Origin: Diphasiastrum complanatum
Taxonomy: Eukaryota > Streptophyta > Lycopodiopsida > Lycopodiales > Lycopodiaceae
Direction of reading: 5' to 3'
DNA length: 59,513 nt
NCBI GenBank assembly: GCA_029204225.1
Contig: MU833216.1
Location: 1-59,513 of the forward strand
Part shown: piece by piece, positions 48,338 to 58,593 of the stretch
Layout: every line of letters begins with the position of its first letter
Position numbering within the stretch: the stretch's first letter is position 1
Translations under genes and position numbers: made by a program
Notes under the pieces: generated by a model
Seen by the model: the letters and a program-made list of their open reading frames with translations, nothing else
Databases searched by the model: none
What the model was told of the DNA's origin: nothing

Positions 48338-48949
48338 ATGGCTGAGGACAAGCAAGTTTTTTCACTTGATACTATCATGGAATCACCAATGCGTGAGAAG
48401 GCCAGGTACACTCAACCAAGTCTGATCATAGCAGGTGAGATCGACTTGGTTGATTCAATTGGAGAAGAAAAAAAACCAATTAATTGGTATATGGAAACAT
48501 ACGACACATCAGGAATACATATGAAAGATGTACGTCTATATGTCTGTTCAAAAGATCAAGAGTACGGCGATATGAGAGTAGTTTGGAATGTTAAAGAGAG
48601 TGAAGGAAAATATGCAACACCATGTCTTGGGGTTGTTGTAGAGAGTTCCAAGGATGAAAAAATTATGTTGATCAATCTACCTTTTGAAGGATTTAGTCTC
48701 AAAGACATGCAATCAAGCAAGGATGACAAACGTGGCTCCATGAAGGATCTTGGTTGGAACTTAATGAGTTTCGATAACCTTGAGGACGCTGGCATCACGG
48801 ACATGATGCAAATTATTGAAGGATTTTTAATTGTAAAGGGAGAATTGACAAATGTCACATCTTTTTTCAAAAAGAGTTCGGATGTTCAAAAGGGAGAAAA
48901 AAGAAAAAGAAGAAAACTTACGGAAAATCAAGAAAAAAAAAACTACTGA
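48338..48949 (+). pseudogene. ParB/methyltransferase/FCP1-like gene: N-terminal segment
   Basis: Starts at ATG 48338 (ACAATGGCTGAGG, good context). The upstream TGTAG could be a 5'-UTR splice acceptor. About 200 residues: MAEDKQVFSLDTIMESPMRE, then PINWYMETYDTSGIHMKDVR and CLGVVVESSKDEKIMLINLP, ending in a Lys/Arg-rich tract. I recognise no named domain; composition is that of a real soluble protein. A frameshift in the A-rich sequence near 48890-48945 separates it from the ParB-like segment, whose frame continues the Lys-rich linker. No strong upstream promoter motif was identified. Confidence 0.6.
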
Positions 48950-49418
48950 AAAGAGAAATAATAGAAAGCAAGGTTCCACATCTAAGCAAACAGAAAAAAA
49001 TAGTGCCAAATCTATGGAAATAGTGCCCTTAAATCAACAAGCAGATGCTATGGTTTCAAAAATGGAAGACTCGTTGAGTGTTGACAATGAGCAAGGCTTG
49101 CAACTCCTATATAAATGGAAGGGATATTATCCATTTGGAATGGACACATCCTATAACATTGATGTGACAAGATGTTTTCAAGCTCCTAGTCACAGAGTGT
49201 ATCGAGGATTGGTAAAGGACCATGTATTGTGGCTGATAAAAGAATTTTGTGCACATCCTCAAACTTGTGCTGTTATTGCAGATGTAATGCCATTTGAACT
49301 AAAGACAAATGAACCATTACAAAACTTAATTTCAAGTCAAATAGACAAGGTTAGTTATTGGGTCATATCAGGTCAACACTCAATAGAAGTCACCACTCCT
49401 ATTGAAACTTTTTCATGA
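48900..49418 (+). pseudogene. ParB-like segment of the same gene
   Basis: After a Lys-rich linker this frame gives LLYKWKGYYPFGMDTSYNID, RVYRGLVKDHVLWLIKEFCA, VIADVMPFELK and VSYWVISGQHSIEV. The last motif resembles the GxHR/GQHS loop of ParB/Srx-fold (ParBc) domains, preceded by a helix and a V.PFE strand in the usual order. Such domains bind or process nucleic acids and often precede DNA methyltransferase domains in phage and bacterial proteins. The frame is cut after GQHSIEV by foreign gypsy-like sequence and resumes at 49970. The assignment is by motif only. Confidence 0.5.
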
Positions 49419-49962
49419 TAAGATTAGCTTACAAACGAGTCTGCAAGAGTTCATCTTGCTCCAGTGAACTGTAAGAGAGTTCCAAGTGCAAAGAAAACTG
49501 AAAAAATCTCATAATCTGAGAACTCTCACATAAGTAACCTTCGCAACATGGTTCATTGAGTTCAGAAGATCATTTTTCATCTAAGACCAAGTCTGTGAGA
49601 GTTAAAATGAAGTATTGATGAATCTATAAGCCAAAATATGATCAAAAACCTGCTCAGACATCAATAACTTCCAAATCTAAAAGAGTTAACCTTTGCCACA
49701 TGGTTAAACTCGAAACCTGAAGCAGTAGTAAGAGGACCCTTGTACTGTGCCGGTTATGAGAGAACCAGTAATGTCCTCAACATTGGAGCAGCGTGGGAGA
49801 GTGAACAATACAACATTACTTTGTCAATCAAGTACAAATGATACGAGGATGAACCGACAGTGGTGGACGGAGGATCTAGTGTCAACCTAATCTCCATTAC
49901 CTTATATATAAAATGGGATTGACAAGGGCTTAAGCCAACAAAATTTGCTATCAAATTAGCTT
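49419..49962 (+). mobile_element. Gypsy-type protease fragment inserted in the gene
   Basis: The plus-strand frame near 49850-49960 reads DEPTVVDGGSSVNLISITLY followed by GLKPTKFAIKLA, the aspartic-protease motif style of gypsy-like elements (alvDgGSsvNli). The rest (49430-49840) is decayed, with repeated AGAGTTCATC/AGAGTTAACC-type motifs. It lies exactly between two parts of the ParB-like segment, so it is probably inserted. Ends are approximate and no target duplication was resolved. Confidence 0.5.
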
Positions 49963-49969
49963 AGTAGTC

Positions 49970-50173
49970 TTGTGTAAGACCAAAATGTATTGTCCAAGCA
50001 AAGATTCGGTTTTAATATCAAAGGATGCAAACTTGATGGTGGCAAAGGTCATGCAAAAGGAGCCATTCATTGATCAAATGAAGCAAGCAAGAAGTCAATG
50101 GATAGCTTTCAACAGGCCTGCCAAGCCTAAAGCTAGCATCAAAAGAACTGAGATGTCAAATAAATCATGGGAG
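49970..50173 (+). pseudogene. Same gene: continuation of ParB-like segment
   Basis: Reads SKDSVLISKDANLMVAKVMQ, EPFIDQMKQARSQWIAFNRP, then KASIKRTEMSNKSWE. Charged, helix-rich sequence of the kind that follows the ParB GQHS loop. It ends at a clear donor (TGGGAG|GTAATTG, phase 0). Confidence 0.55.
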
Positions 50174-50265
50174 GTAATTGCATTGTTGTCAAATTATTAA
50201 TCACTACTTTGTGTTTTGAAACTTTCAATAATTGTGTAAATGCATTAATTCTTTGCCACTTGCAG
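50174..50265 (+). other. 92-base intron, GT-AG
   Basis: Donor GAG|GTAATTG and acceptor CACTTGCAG|GATTTT, both phase 0, with a T-rich 3' half. It shows the locus is not a processed retrocopy. Confidence 0.75.
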
Positions 50266-51792
50266 GATTTTGTGGAGACTGCCGAGTGCACATTGCAAAA
50301 AGGTTTTCAAAAGCACGACATTCACATGGTCGCTTGTGACGATGATGTTTTTGACAACTGTATGAAAATAATGGAGATGTATGTTGCTGGACAATTGCCA
50401 AACACTAGAGGAAATCTCGAGCCTTTTGTAAAAAAGACCACAAAAGGAAAGGATAAAATTGGACCGGTAAAACAAGTGCCAGGAACAGTAAATCTTTAGA
50501 TGTATTGAGGGACTAGATCCAGATCAGGTGCGAGGTTTACAAGCTGAAATCATGGCCAAAAAAGTCCTAATAAAGAAAGGAAAAGGTATCGAAGATAAGG
50601 TAGATATGGACGATGCATGTAAAAAAATAAAAGGCGATAAAGTATTGCAAGATGCAATCATATCCTACCTTCAAGAATTCACACCAGCCAAATCTACTTG
50701 GAGCCATTTGAGTGCCGTGTATGGCATTGAAGATGAAGAATATGCAAAGATGTATACATGGTCAAAGGAATGGTTAAAAGATGCATTGAATCGTTCAAAA
50801 GTCACGCCTCCACTGCCGGCAATAGTCAAAAATAATGTTCACCGCTTGTATTTGAAGTCCTTGGAGAATTTGTACAGCTGGCCTTCAATTTGAAAGACAT
50901 GCAGAATTCTCAAAAAAGGTTGATGGTCCTATATCTATAGGATTGATCATTCTAGATACACAACTACATAAGGAGATTTCGGAAGTATGGACAAAGGACT
51001 ATTTCAAAGCTTCAATCTCTCATGTCCAAACTTTTAATGGTACTAATGAACTAGTCATGGTATCGTTTATGGATTTTATATATATTTCAAATCTAGTTAT
51101 GGCATTGAAAGAACTAGAATATACTTTCCATTACGAGGTGAGAGTTTATAGATCAAAATCAGAAAAACAAGGAATTACAACAAAGTCCTACACAACAGCA
51201 GTTGTGGTAATTTTTTTAAGTAAAGATTCCAGATTTGTGACCTATAACAACTTAATTCTAAGCAAAACAGGGACAATTGACATTTCATGGGACACTTCAA
51301 CGATAACTTCGGATGATGAGGACGACATCGAAGACCAACCATATGAAATGGTTGGAATCCATTTATTGAAAAATCTCAAGGATCCTATTTTTATTCAGGA
51401 TCTCATAAAAGCGTTTTCTAGAGAAGATCAATTTGTAGTAGATCTTTTACGTGGAGGAGTTGCTTTGAAAGAAGGGCTACTAATGGAATGAAAAGGAGTT
51501 GCCATTGTATTGACTGATATGGAAGCAAAAGCTTTGGAGGCAACATGTTCAAATCTCGTGGACACAAATCCGTCAGTGGCAAAATTTGCAGGATTGTTAG
51601 AGGTTCCAAGTTCAATAGAAGAAAGTCATATTCCTATGCCTATTACAAATGTTGAAGAACTTGCCTCTATAGTAAAAGAAGCAGGGGCGATATGGGAAGA
51701 AAAAGAGAAACAAAAAGAAATTGATGAGAGTGGTGAACCCCCTTCTGATATTCAAATTGATGTACTTGAACAGGAAAGTCATCTTTCTACAG
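50266..51792 (+). pseudogene. DNA N6/N4-methyltransferase-like segment of the same gene
   Basis: Begins DFVETAECTLQKGFQKHDIH. After a frameshift near 50490 comes EGLDPDQVRGLQAEIMAKKV and a helical region to 50893. After frame changes near 50880-50930 a Rossmann-like methyltransferase pattern appears: LIILDTQL (possibly a decayed DPPY/F motif IV), ELVMVSFMDFIYISNLVMAL, FHYEVRVYRS, TAVVVIFLSKD. Then come DLIKAFSREDQFVVDLLRGG and VALKEGLLME (motif I, DxFxGG-like), a stop at 51489-51491, and KGVAIVLTDMEAKALEATCS (motif II-like). Motif IV before motif I is the permuted order typical of this class. The tail runs to a donor CTACAG|GTGATTG with phase 1. The catalytic motif looks lost, so this copy should be inactive. 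Confidence 0.5.
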
Positions 51793-51800
51793 GTGATTGA

Positions 51801-52455
51801 TGTGAAAAATACAGATCCTAAGTGGATCTAAACTCCAAGATCATTGGCTTGAATGCTTGCACTCCAAACTACATAAGCTAGGAATTGGCAACACATTCTA
51901 TGCTACCTAGAATGCAAAGAACTTGATCAAAAAGCATTTATCACAAATGGAAACTTCCATAAACATCAAGTGCGGCCCAAAATAGCATTATACAGTCCAT
52001 AATACATCAGCCTACCACTTTTGGAAAGCACCTAAGATCATACACAATAGCTTGAAGACAATACACACAACAATGCTCTCAATGGAGGAAGAAACAATGA
52101 CAATGATCTATTGATCTCAATGAAGCATACAAAAGGTTTCTCCAACCTGTTCTCCACGACTTCCCTACTATTTATGGATGAGGAAGATGACTCTCTCTCC
52201 TCTCTCTAGAAGGTACTTGACCCTAGATATTCCCTATATAGGAAAAATAGCTAAAAATGGCTTATATGACCAAAATACATCAAAATGGTCTCATTTTGAA
52301 GGGTATGAAGTTTGACACTTCATCATACTGAAAAAATACAGTAAATAAAAACATTGTGGCCTGGTTCACATGTGTGAAACTCCAGAACCAAAACTATTTA
52401 CAATTTTAGCCAATTTAGGCCTCAAACTAGCTAGGAAATGTTGACAATTTTCACA
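51801..52455 (-). repeat. 3' LTR of the intact copia
   Basis: 655 bases, TGTG...CACA, reading identical to 57577-58231. The flanking 5-base target duplication is ATTGA (51796-51800 and 58232-58236). The adjacent polypurine tract (minus strand GAAGAGGGAG, 52456-52466) overlaps the end of the polyprotein, and the stop codon lies inside the LTR. Confidence 0.97.
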
Positions 52456-55400
52456 CTCCCTCTTCAACATTGGATGCTAGTTTCAACATAGTCTTTGAGC
52501 ACATTCCAAGATTAGATCTATGCATTAAATATAGGTCCTTTCCCAATGGTTTGGTGAAGATATCAGCCACACACTCCTTTGAAGAGACATGTTGAAGCTC
52601 CACCTCTTTGGCAATGACTTGATCTCTCACAAAATGGTGAGCAATCTCAATGTGCTTGCTCCTTGCATGAAAAACAGGATTGCTTGCCAAGCTTTGGGCT
52701 GAAAGGTTATCACAAAGTATGATTGGAGTCTTCTCTGGTTCCAGCAAGTGAAGATCCAATAACATCCTCTTGATCCAAAGAATCTCCTTGGTGCATGTTG
52801 TTAATGCCTTGTACTCGGCTTCGGTGGAAGATAGAGAGATAGTTGGTTGCTTCTTTGATAGCCATGAGACCACTCCATCTCCAAGATAGATTGCAAAGGC
52901 ACTTGTTGACTTCCTATCCATTTGATCACCTGCAAAATCTGAATCTGAAAATCCACAAAGGTTAGGTGTAGTACCTCCATACAAGATGCCAAAATCTCTA
53001 GATCCCGAGATGTATCTAAGTACTCTCTTTCCTAACTTCCAATGAGCCTCACTAGGATCTTGCATAAATTGACTTAGTTTACCAACCACAAAGCTTAGAT
53101 TAGGTCTTGTGATGGTTAACCATATAAGAGATCCTATTAGCTTTCTATAGAGAGTAATTTCCTTGAAGGATCTTTCATTACTTCTTGTAGTTAGCTTTAC
53201 ATTTGATTCCATAGGAGTAGAAACAACTTTACAATCTTCCATATGAAACCTTTTTAGAATAGAGTTAACATACTTTTCTTGACATATGAATGTAGATTTA
53301 GAAGTTCTAATAATCTCTATTCCTAAGATATAATGAAGTTTACCAAGATCTTGAATTTCAAACTCTCTTTTGAGTGCCATCTTGATTTCATCTATATCTA
53401 GATTGTTACCACCACTTAAGATAATGTCATCGACATAGATCAAAAGTAAAGTGATATCATTTTCATTCAATCTAAAGTAGAGAGAATGATCATACTCACT
53501 CATAACAAAGTTTTGAGAAAGTAAGAAGGAATTGAGCTTAGCATACCAACTCCTTGGTGCTTGCTTTAGCCCATACAAACTCTTTTGGAGATAGCACACA
53601 TGATTAGGCTCATCATGTGAAACATAGCCCTCGGGTTGCTCTATGTAAATATCTTCTTCAAGATCACCATTCAAGAAGGCATTAGTAACATCCATTTGCC
53701 ACATATCCCAATCATAAAGAGTTGCAAGAGAGATTAGGATTCGAATAGTTACCATCTTTGCCACGGGTGCAAAGGTCTCATCATAGTCAATACCATATTC
53801 TTGAGCATACCCCTTTGCCACCAACCTTGCCTTGTACTTGTTGATTGATCCATCTTGATTTGTCTTGATCTTGAAGATCCACTTACAACCAATTGCCTTC
53901 TTGTCCTTTGGAAGCTTTACCAACCTCCATGTGTTGCTTTTGATGAGTGCTTGATGCTCATGATCCATGGCTTGGATCCATTCCTTCTTTTGAATTGCTT
54001 CACCTACACAAGTTGGTTCATCAAAAGAGGTAAGAAAAGCAAAGTTAGAGTTGTCCACCACTTGCTTTCCTTTTTCATCATAGGTTAGCCTTGATGGCTT
54101 AGCCCTTTGCCTTTGAGTCTTCCTTGAAGTTTGCTTTGGAGTGGCATCTCCATCTTCATCCAAGACATCTTGCACATCATGATGATTAGTAGGCACATCA
54201 ACATCAACATCAACAACATTGGAAACATTCTCTTCATGAAAGATGACATCCCTACTTATGACAACTTTCTTTGTAGAAGGAATGTACACTTTGTAAGCCT
54301 TGCTTACTTCACTATAGCCAACAAACACACCCTTCTTTGATGAAGGATCTTTTTTAGTTCTATCATCAAGTGTGATATTGACAAAACATGTACATCCAAA
54401 GATCCTACAATGCTTGACACTCGGCCTTCTACCATAAAGAACCTCATGAGGAGTTTTACCATCCAAGGAAGCACTTGTCCATCTATTACATAGATAGTTA
54501 GCACATGCTAAAGCTTCCCCCCAAAAAGACTTAGCAAGATTAGCATGTAGTCTCATTGCCTTGGCACATTCACAAAGGGTTCTATTCTTCCTCTCGGCCA
54601 CTCCATTCTGTTGTGGAGTCCTAGGACTAGACATCTCCCTCTTAATCCCATGTGCTATACAAAAGTCTTTGAACCTATTTGAGGTGTATTCCCCTCCATT
54701 ATCAGATCTTAAGCATTTGATCTTTGTATTGAATTGGTTTTCCATTTCATTCTTGAACTTGACAAATGCAGCAAACACTTCATCCTTACTTTTAAGAAGA
54801 TAGATCCAAGTATACCTACTAAAGTCATCAATGAAAGCTGCATACATCTTTGCCCCACCATTGCTAGTTGTACTAGAAGAATGAATATCAGAATGCACAA
54901 GTTGAAAAGCTTCTTTAGATCTAGAAGTAGATCTAGAATAAGCAAGTCTATGAGATTTGGACAAGGCACAATGTTCACAAACACTATTGTTTGCAACAAG
55001 ACTTTTAGGGAGACCAAGAACAAGCTCTTTCTTTGCCATTACCTCCAAAGATTTGAAGTTGGGATGGCCCAACCTCTTGTGCCAAACTTCTTGGTTTGTC
55101 AATTGCTCCCTAGCCATACATCCTTCATGATTAGAGATCACACATGCATCAAGCTTGAAAAGTTTACCATGCCTCCTACCTTGAGCAATCAAGGATCCAC
55201 ATTTACTTATCAAACATGCATCTCCAATGAACTCCACATCAAGTCCTTTGTCAATCATTTGACTTACACTAAGCAAATTCTTAGTGATTGAAGGAATGTA
55301 CAAAACATTTTCAAGATTTGCTTTCCTATTTGTTGAAAGGGAAATAGGAATAGTGCCTATGCCTTTGATGTCACATTGACCATCATTTGCAGTGTAGATG

Positions 55401-56404
55401 ATGTTACCTTCTCCCTCATAAGACAATAAGGATGTAAAGTATTCCTTATGTCTTGTCATGTGAGATGAGGCTCCACTATCAATCCACCAAGGATCATTAT
55501 CATCTATGTTGGCTAACAGACTTGAAGTCATAACAAGTGATTCACATGTGTTATGTTCTTCCTCATCTATTGTAAGATTTCCTTGCCTCTCTCCTTGCTC
55601 TCTTTTCTTCTTATAACATTCATTTGCAAAATGACCTTTTATCCCACAATAAAAGCACTTGAACTTTGACTTATTGTTCTTAGTAGAAGAGGAAGAGGAA
55701 GAGTGATCATCATGATCAAAGTTACCACCTTTGGACCATTTCCCTTTGCCTTTACCTTTGCCCTTGAATTTGCCTTTTGTGAAGAAAGCCTCTTCACCTC
55801 CACCTTGCAAGGATGCACCATCAAGCTTTGATTGCAACCTATGTTCTTCAGCCAATAAGATTTCTTGCAAGTCAACCACACTTGGCAAGACTCTTTGAAT
55901 GGCAAAACTTTGCACAAGGTTAGCATGTTCATTTAGCAAACCATTCAACATAACTTGGACTATTTCACCATCTTTTATGTTCTCATCAATGCATGCTAAA
56001 TCATCACTTAGGGACTTAACTCTCAAGATAAATGCATGAGCACTTTCACCCTCTCTTTGCCTACTAGAAAATATTTGTCTCCTTAGGGTCAATACCCTAG
56101 ATGTGGACTTTTATTCAAAGAGCTTCTTTAAGGCATTCCATGCCTCACTTGCACTTTGACACTTTCCAACTTCCTTGAGAAGTTCATTTGTAACATTCAT
56201 TTTAATGATATGAAGAGCCCTTTTGGCCTTCTTATCAAACCTTTGTTGCTCTTGAAGTGTGAGAGGTCTCTCTTCAATTTCTGCAACTATGTCCATGAGT
56301 TCATTCAACTCAAGTAAGGACTCCATCCTCACTTTCCAAGTAGAGTAGTTTGATGAACTCAACCTTTCACTAGACTCTAGCATGATCCCACCATTGGAAG
56401 CCAT
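52451..56404 (-). CDS. Ty1/copia gag-pol polyprotein, one in-frame stop
   Basis: From ATG 56404, about 1317 codons with a single in-frame TAA at 56111-56113; otherwise open to 52451. Gag start SSNYSTWKVRMESLLELNE; CCHC knuckle CFYCGIKGHFANEC; protease WWIDSGASSHMTR; GAG-pre-integrase WHKRLGHPNFKSLEVM; integrase with VHSDIHSSSTTSNGG, FIDDFSRYTW, SDNGGEYTS and QQNGVAERKNRTL; reverse transcriptase QMDVTNAFLNGDLEEDIYIE and LLIYVDDIILSGG; RNase H SSTEAEYKAL, LCDNLSAQSLASNP and ARSKHIEIAHHFV. All catalytic motifs are present. The stop separates gag residues 1-97 from the rest, so this copy is probably not autonomous unless read through. It sits antisense in an intron of the host gene. Confidence 0.96.
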
Positions 56405-57560
56405 GATTCTAATGTTTCTTCAACTTTTAGGTTCTGTCCTAAAGCACTTAGCACTCACTTTTCTCTCAACAAATGATAGATAAAGAGATCTATGAAGATT
56501 TAGGACCCTAAAACACTTCTATCTTGAACCTAGATGGTTTCCAAGCATAGAAAGGAAGATTGAAACACATGCAACACTTTGCACACACTAAGAATGGATT
56601 ACAAAATCAAACCAACCTGAACACACTCTTGCTTAAGCTCTCAAACTTTCCAGCAAGTGACCAAATCAAGTTATGGTGTGAAGAGTTACTTGCATTCTTA
56701 GAAAATACCCAAAACTAGGATGCCAAGATTACCTAGTAATGAACAAACTTGATCAACATATGATCAACACACTAAGATATTGATTCAACCTGTAAAACCA
56801 CATGTAAACCACACTTCTAAAAGTTTATAAACTCCAGCAAGTGATAAATACAAGATTTAGAGGTGAATGAATGAGCACACTTAGTGAATCACAAGACTAG
56901 CTTCACTATCTTGTCAAATCTTGGTGTTTAGATGTAGATCTAAGATCACTTCACATGAGAATGTTCCTCAACCTGTTAAAAATCTGAAAACACACTTGCA
57001 TAATGGTTAACACCTTCCAGCAAATGCTCCAATCAAATTACATAAGGAGAGTTACTTACATGCTCAACAAAGTACACCAAAAATTATGCCAAAATTGATG
57101 ACAATCTTTACAATATGCTCTTCACAATGGAGCTTACAATATGTTCACCCAAAAAAGGGGATCTTTCATCCAAATGGGAGCTTTGCTCAGCCTTTAGGAG
57201 AATTACAACTCACTCAAAAGAGCATTTGTCATCCACTTAAGGAGAAGTTTCATCCACTTAAGGAGAGTGTTCATCCAAGAATGGAGATTGTCAACAATAG
57301 GATTGAAAAGAACATTGTTAGTATTGAATATGCACAAGCCTCACAATCACAAATGATTAGGTGTTATGATCTGATCCAAAATAGTTTCTTTTCAGCCTCT
57401 GATCTTCAATAGACCTGAAATATGCTTTTGATCCACAAGTTCAACTCACAAAACAAAGGTTAGTAAGATTTGATCAACAAAGCAATGCAAAATCATGCTA
57501 GAACTTGATCAAACATCCAAATATCACCAAAAATGGAATACTTACTGTAAATAGAAGCCA
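56405..57560 (-). other. Leader (5' UTR) of the intact copia
   Basis: About 1.15 kb between primer site and gag ATG, unusually long. It holds at least two or three diverged copies of a unit containing TCCAGCAA, CCAATCAA, GTTACTTACATG/CATTC and CAACCTGTTAA (around 56620, 56790 and 56970). No other gene; the plus-strand open frame at 57086-57412 looks fortuitous. Confidence 0.75.
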
Positions 57561-57576
57561 ACCAGCTCTGATACCA
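57561..57576 (-). other. tRNA-Met primer binding site of the intact copia
   Basis: The minus strand reads TGGTATCAGAGCTGG directly after the 5' LTR. Confidence 0.9.
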
Positions 57577-58231
57577 TGTGAAAAATACAGATCCTAAGTG
57601 GATCTAAACTCCAAGATCATTGGCTTGAATGCTTGCACTCCAAACTACATAAGCTAGGAATTGGCAACACATTCTATGCTACCTAGAATGCAAAGAACTT
57701 GATCAAAAAGCATTTATCACAAATGGAAACTTCCATAAACATCAAGTGCGGCCCAAAATAGCATTATACAGTCCATAATACATCAGCCTACCACTTTTGG
57801 AAAGCACCTAAGATCATACACAATAGCTTGAAGACAATACACACAACAATGCTCTCAATGGAGGAAGAAACAATGACAATGATCTATTGATCTCAATGAA
57901 GCATACAAAAGGTTTCTCCAACCTGTTCTCCACGACTTCCCTACTATTTATGGATGAGGAAGATGACTCTCTCTCCTCTCTCTAGAAGGTACTTGACCCT
58001 AGATATTCCCTATATAGGAAAAATAGCTAAAAATGGCTTATATGACCAAAATACATCAAAATGGTCTCATTTTGAAGGGTATGAAGTTTGACACTTCATC
58101 ATACTGAAAAAATACAGTAAATAAAAACATTGTGGCCTGGTTCACATGTGTGAAACTCCAGAACCAAAACTATTTACAATTTTAGCCAATTTAGGCCTCA
58201 AACTAGCTAGGAAATGTTGACAATTTTCACA
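57577..58231 (-). repeat. 5' LTR of the intact copia
   Basis: 655 bases, matching 51801-52455 at every position I compared. A TATATAGG promoter-like sequence (minus strand CCTATATAGGG, about 58006-58018) lies inside. Confidence 0.97.
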
Positions 58232-58593
58232 ATTGACATAGATTTCTCAAGTTTTGATACCTATAATTTCATAGTTTATAGTAGCTTTTTTGTAGTGTAC
58301 AAATGGCCATGGTAGGAATCAAACAATTAGATAATTGTAGATATTTAAAACTCCTCTATGTACATGAATTAAATCTTATCATTTGATATCATTTTATTAG
58401 TGATTTCATTTTGAATTATATCATGGTTTTTATTTTTGTTTGTCAAAATTAAAACAAATGAATCATGTGCTTGTGCTCATGTACTCAATATCCACTATAT
58501 TATCAATCAAAAATAGTAAAAACTTAATAAATAATTACAATTTTTTTTTGGTAAGACTTATTTCAACAATCTTCTTTGTGAACGTTGTGATAG

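Larger units (their letters stand above)
51793..58593 (+). other. Intron of the gene, enlarged by a copia insertion
   Basis: Donor ACAG|GTGATT at 51793 and acceptor GTGATAG|GAAGT before 58594. The left exon ends one base into a codon and the right exon supplies the other two (Gly), so the phases agree. Without the 6431-base copia and one 5-base duplication the intron would be about 365 bases. The non-copia part (58232-58593) is AT-rich with nothing else seen. Confidence 0.55.

Noticed and set aside
56092-56094. Independent start of the copia pol frame at 56092
   Set aside because: The codon there is TTG and the frame is continuous with the gag ATG at 56404 apart from one TAA, so it is a single polyprotein with a stop.
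57086-57412. 108-codon plus-strand frame with repeated HPLKE-type motifs
   Set aside because: Lies antisense in the copia leader within internal leader repeats; no independent support.
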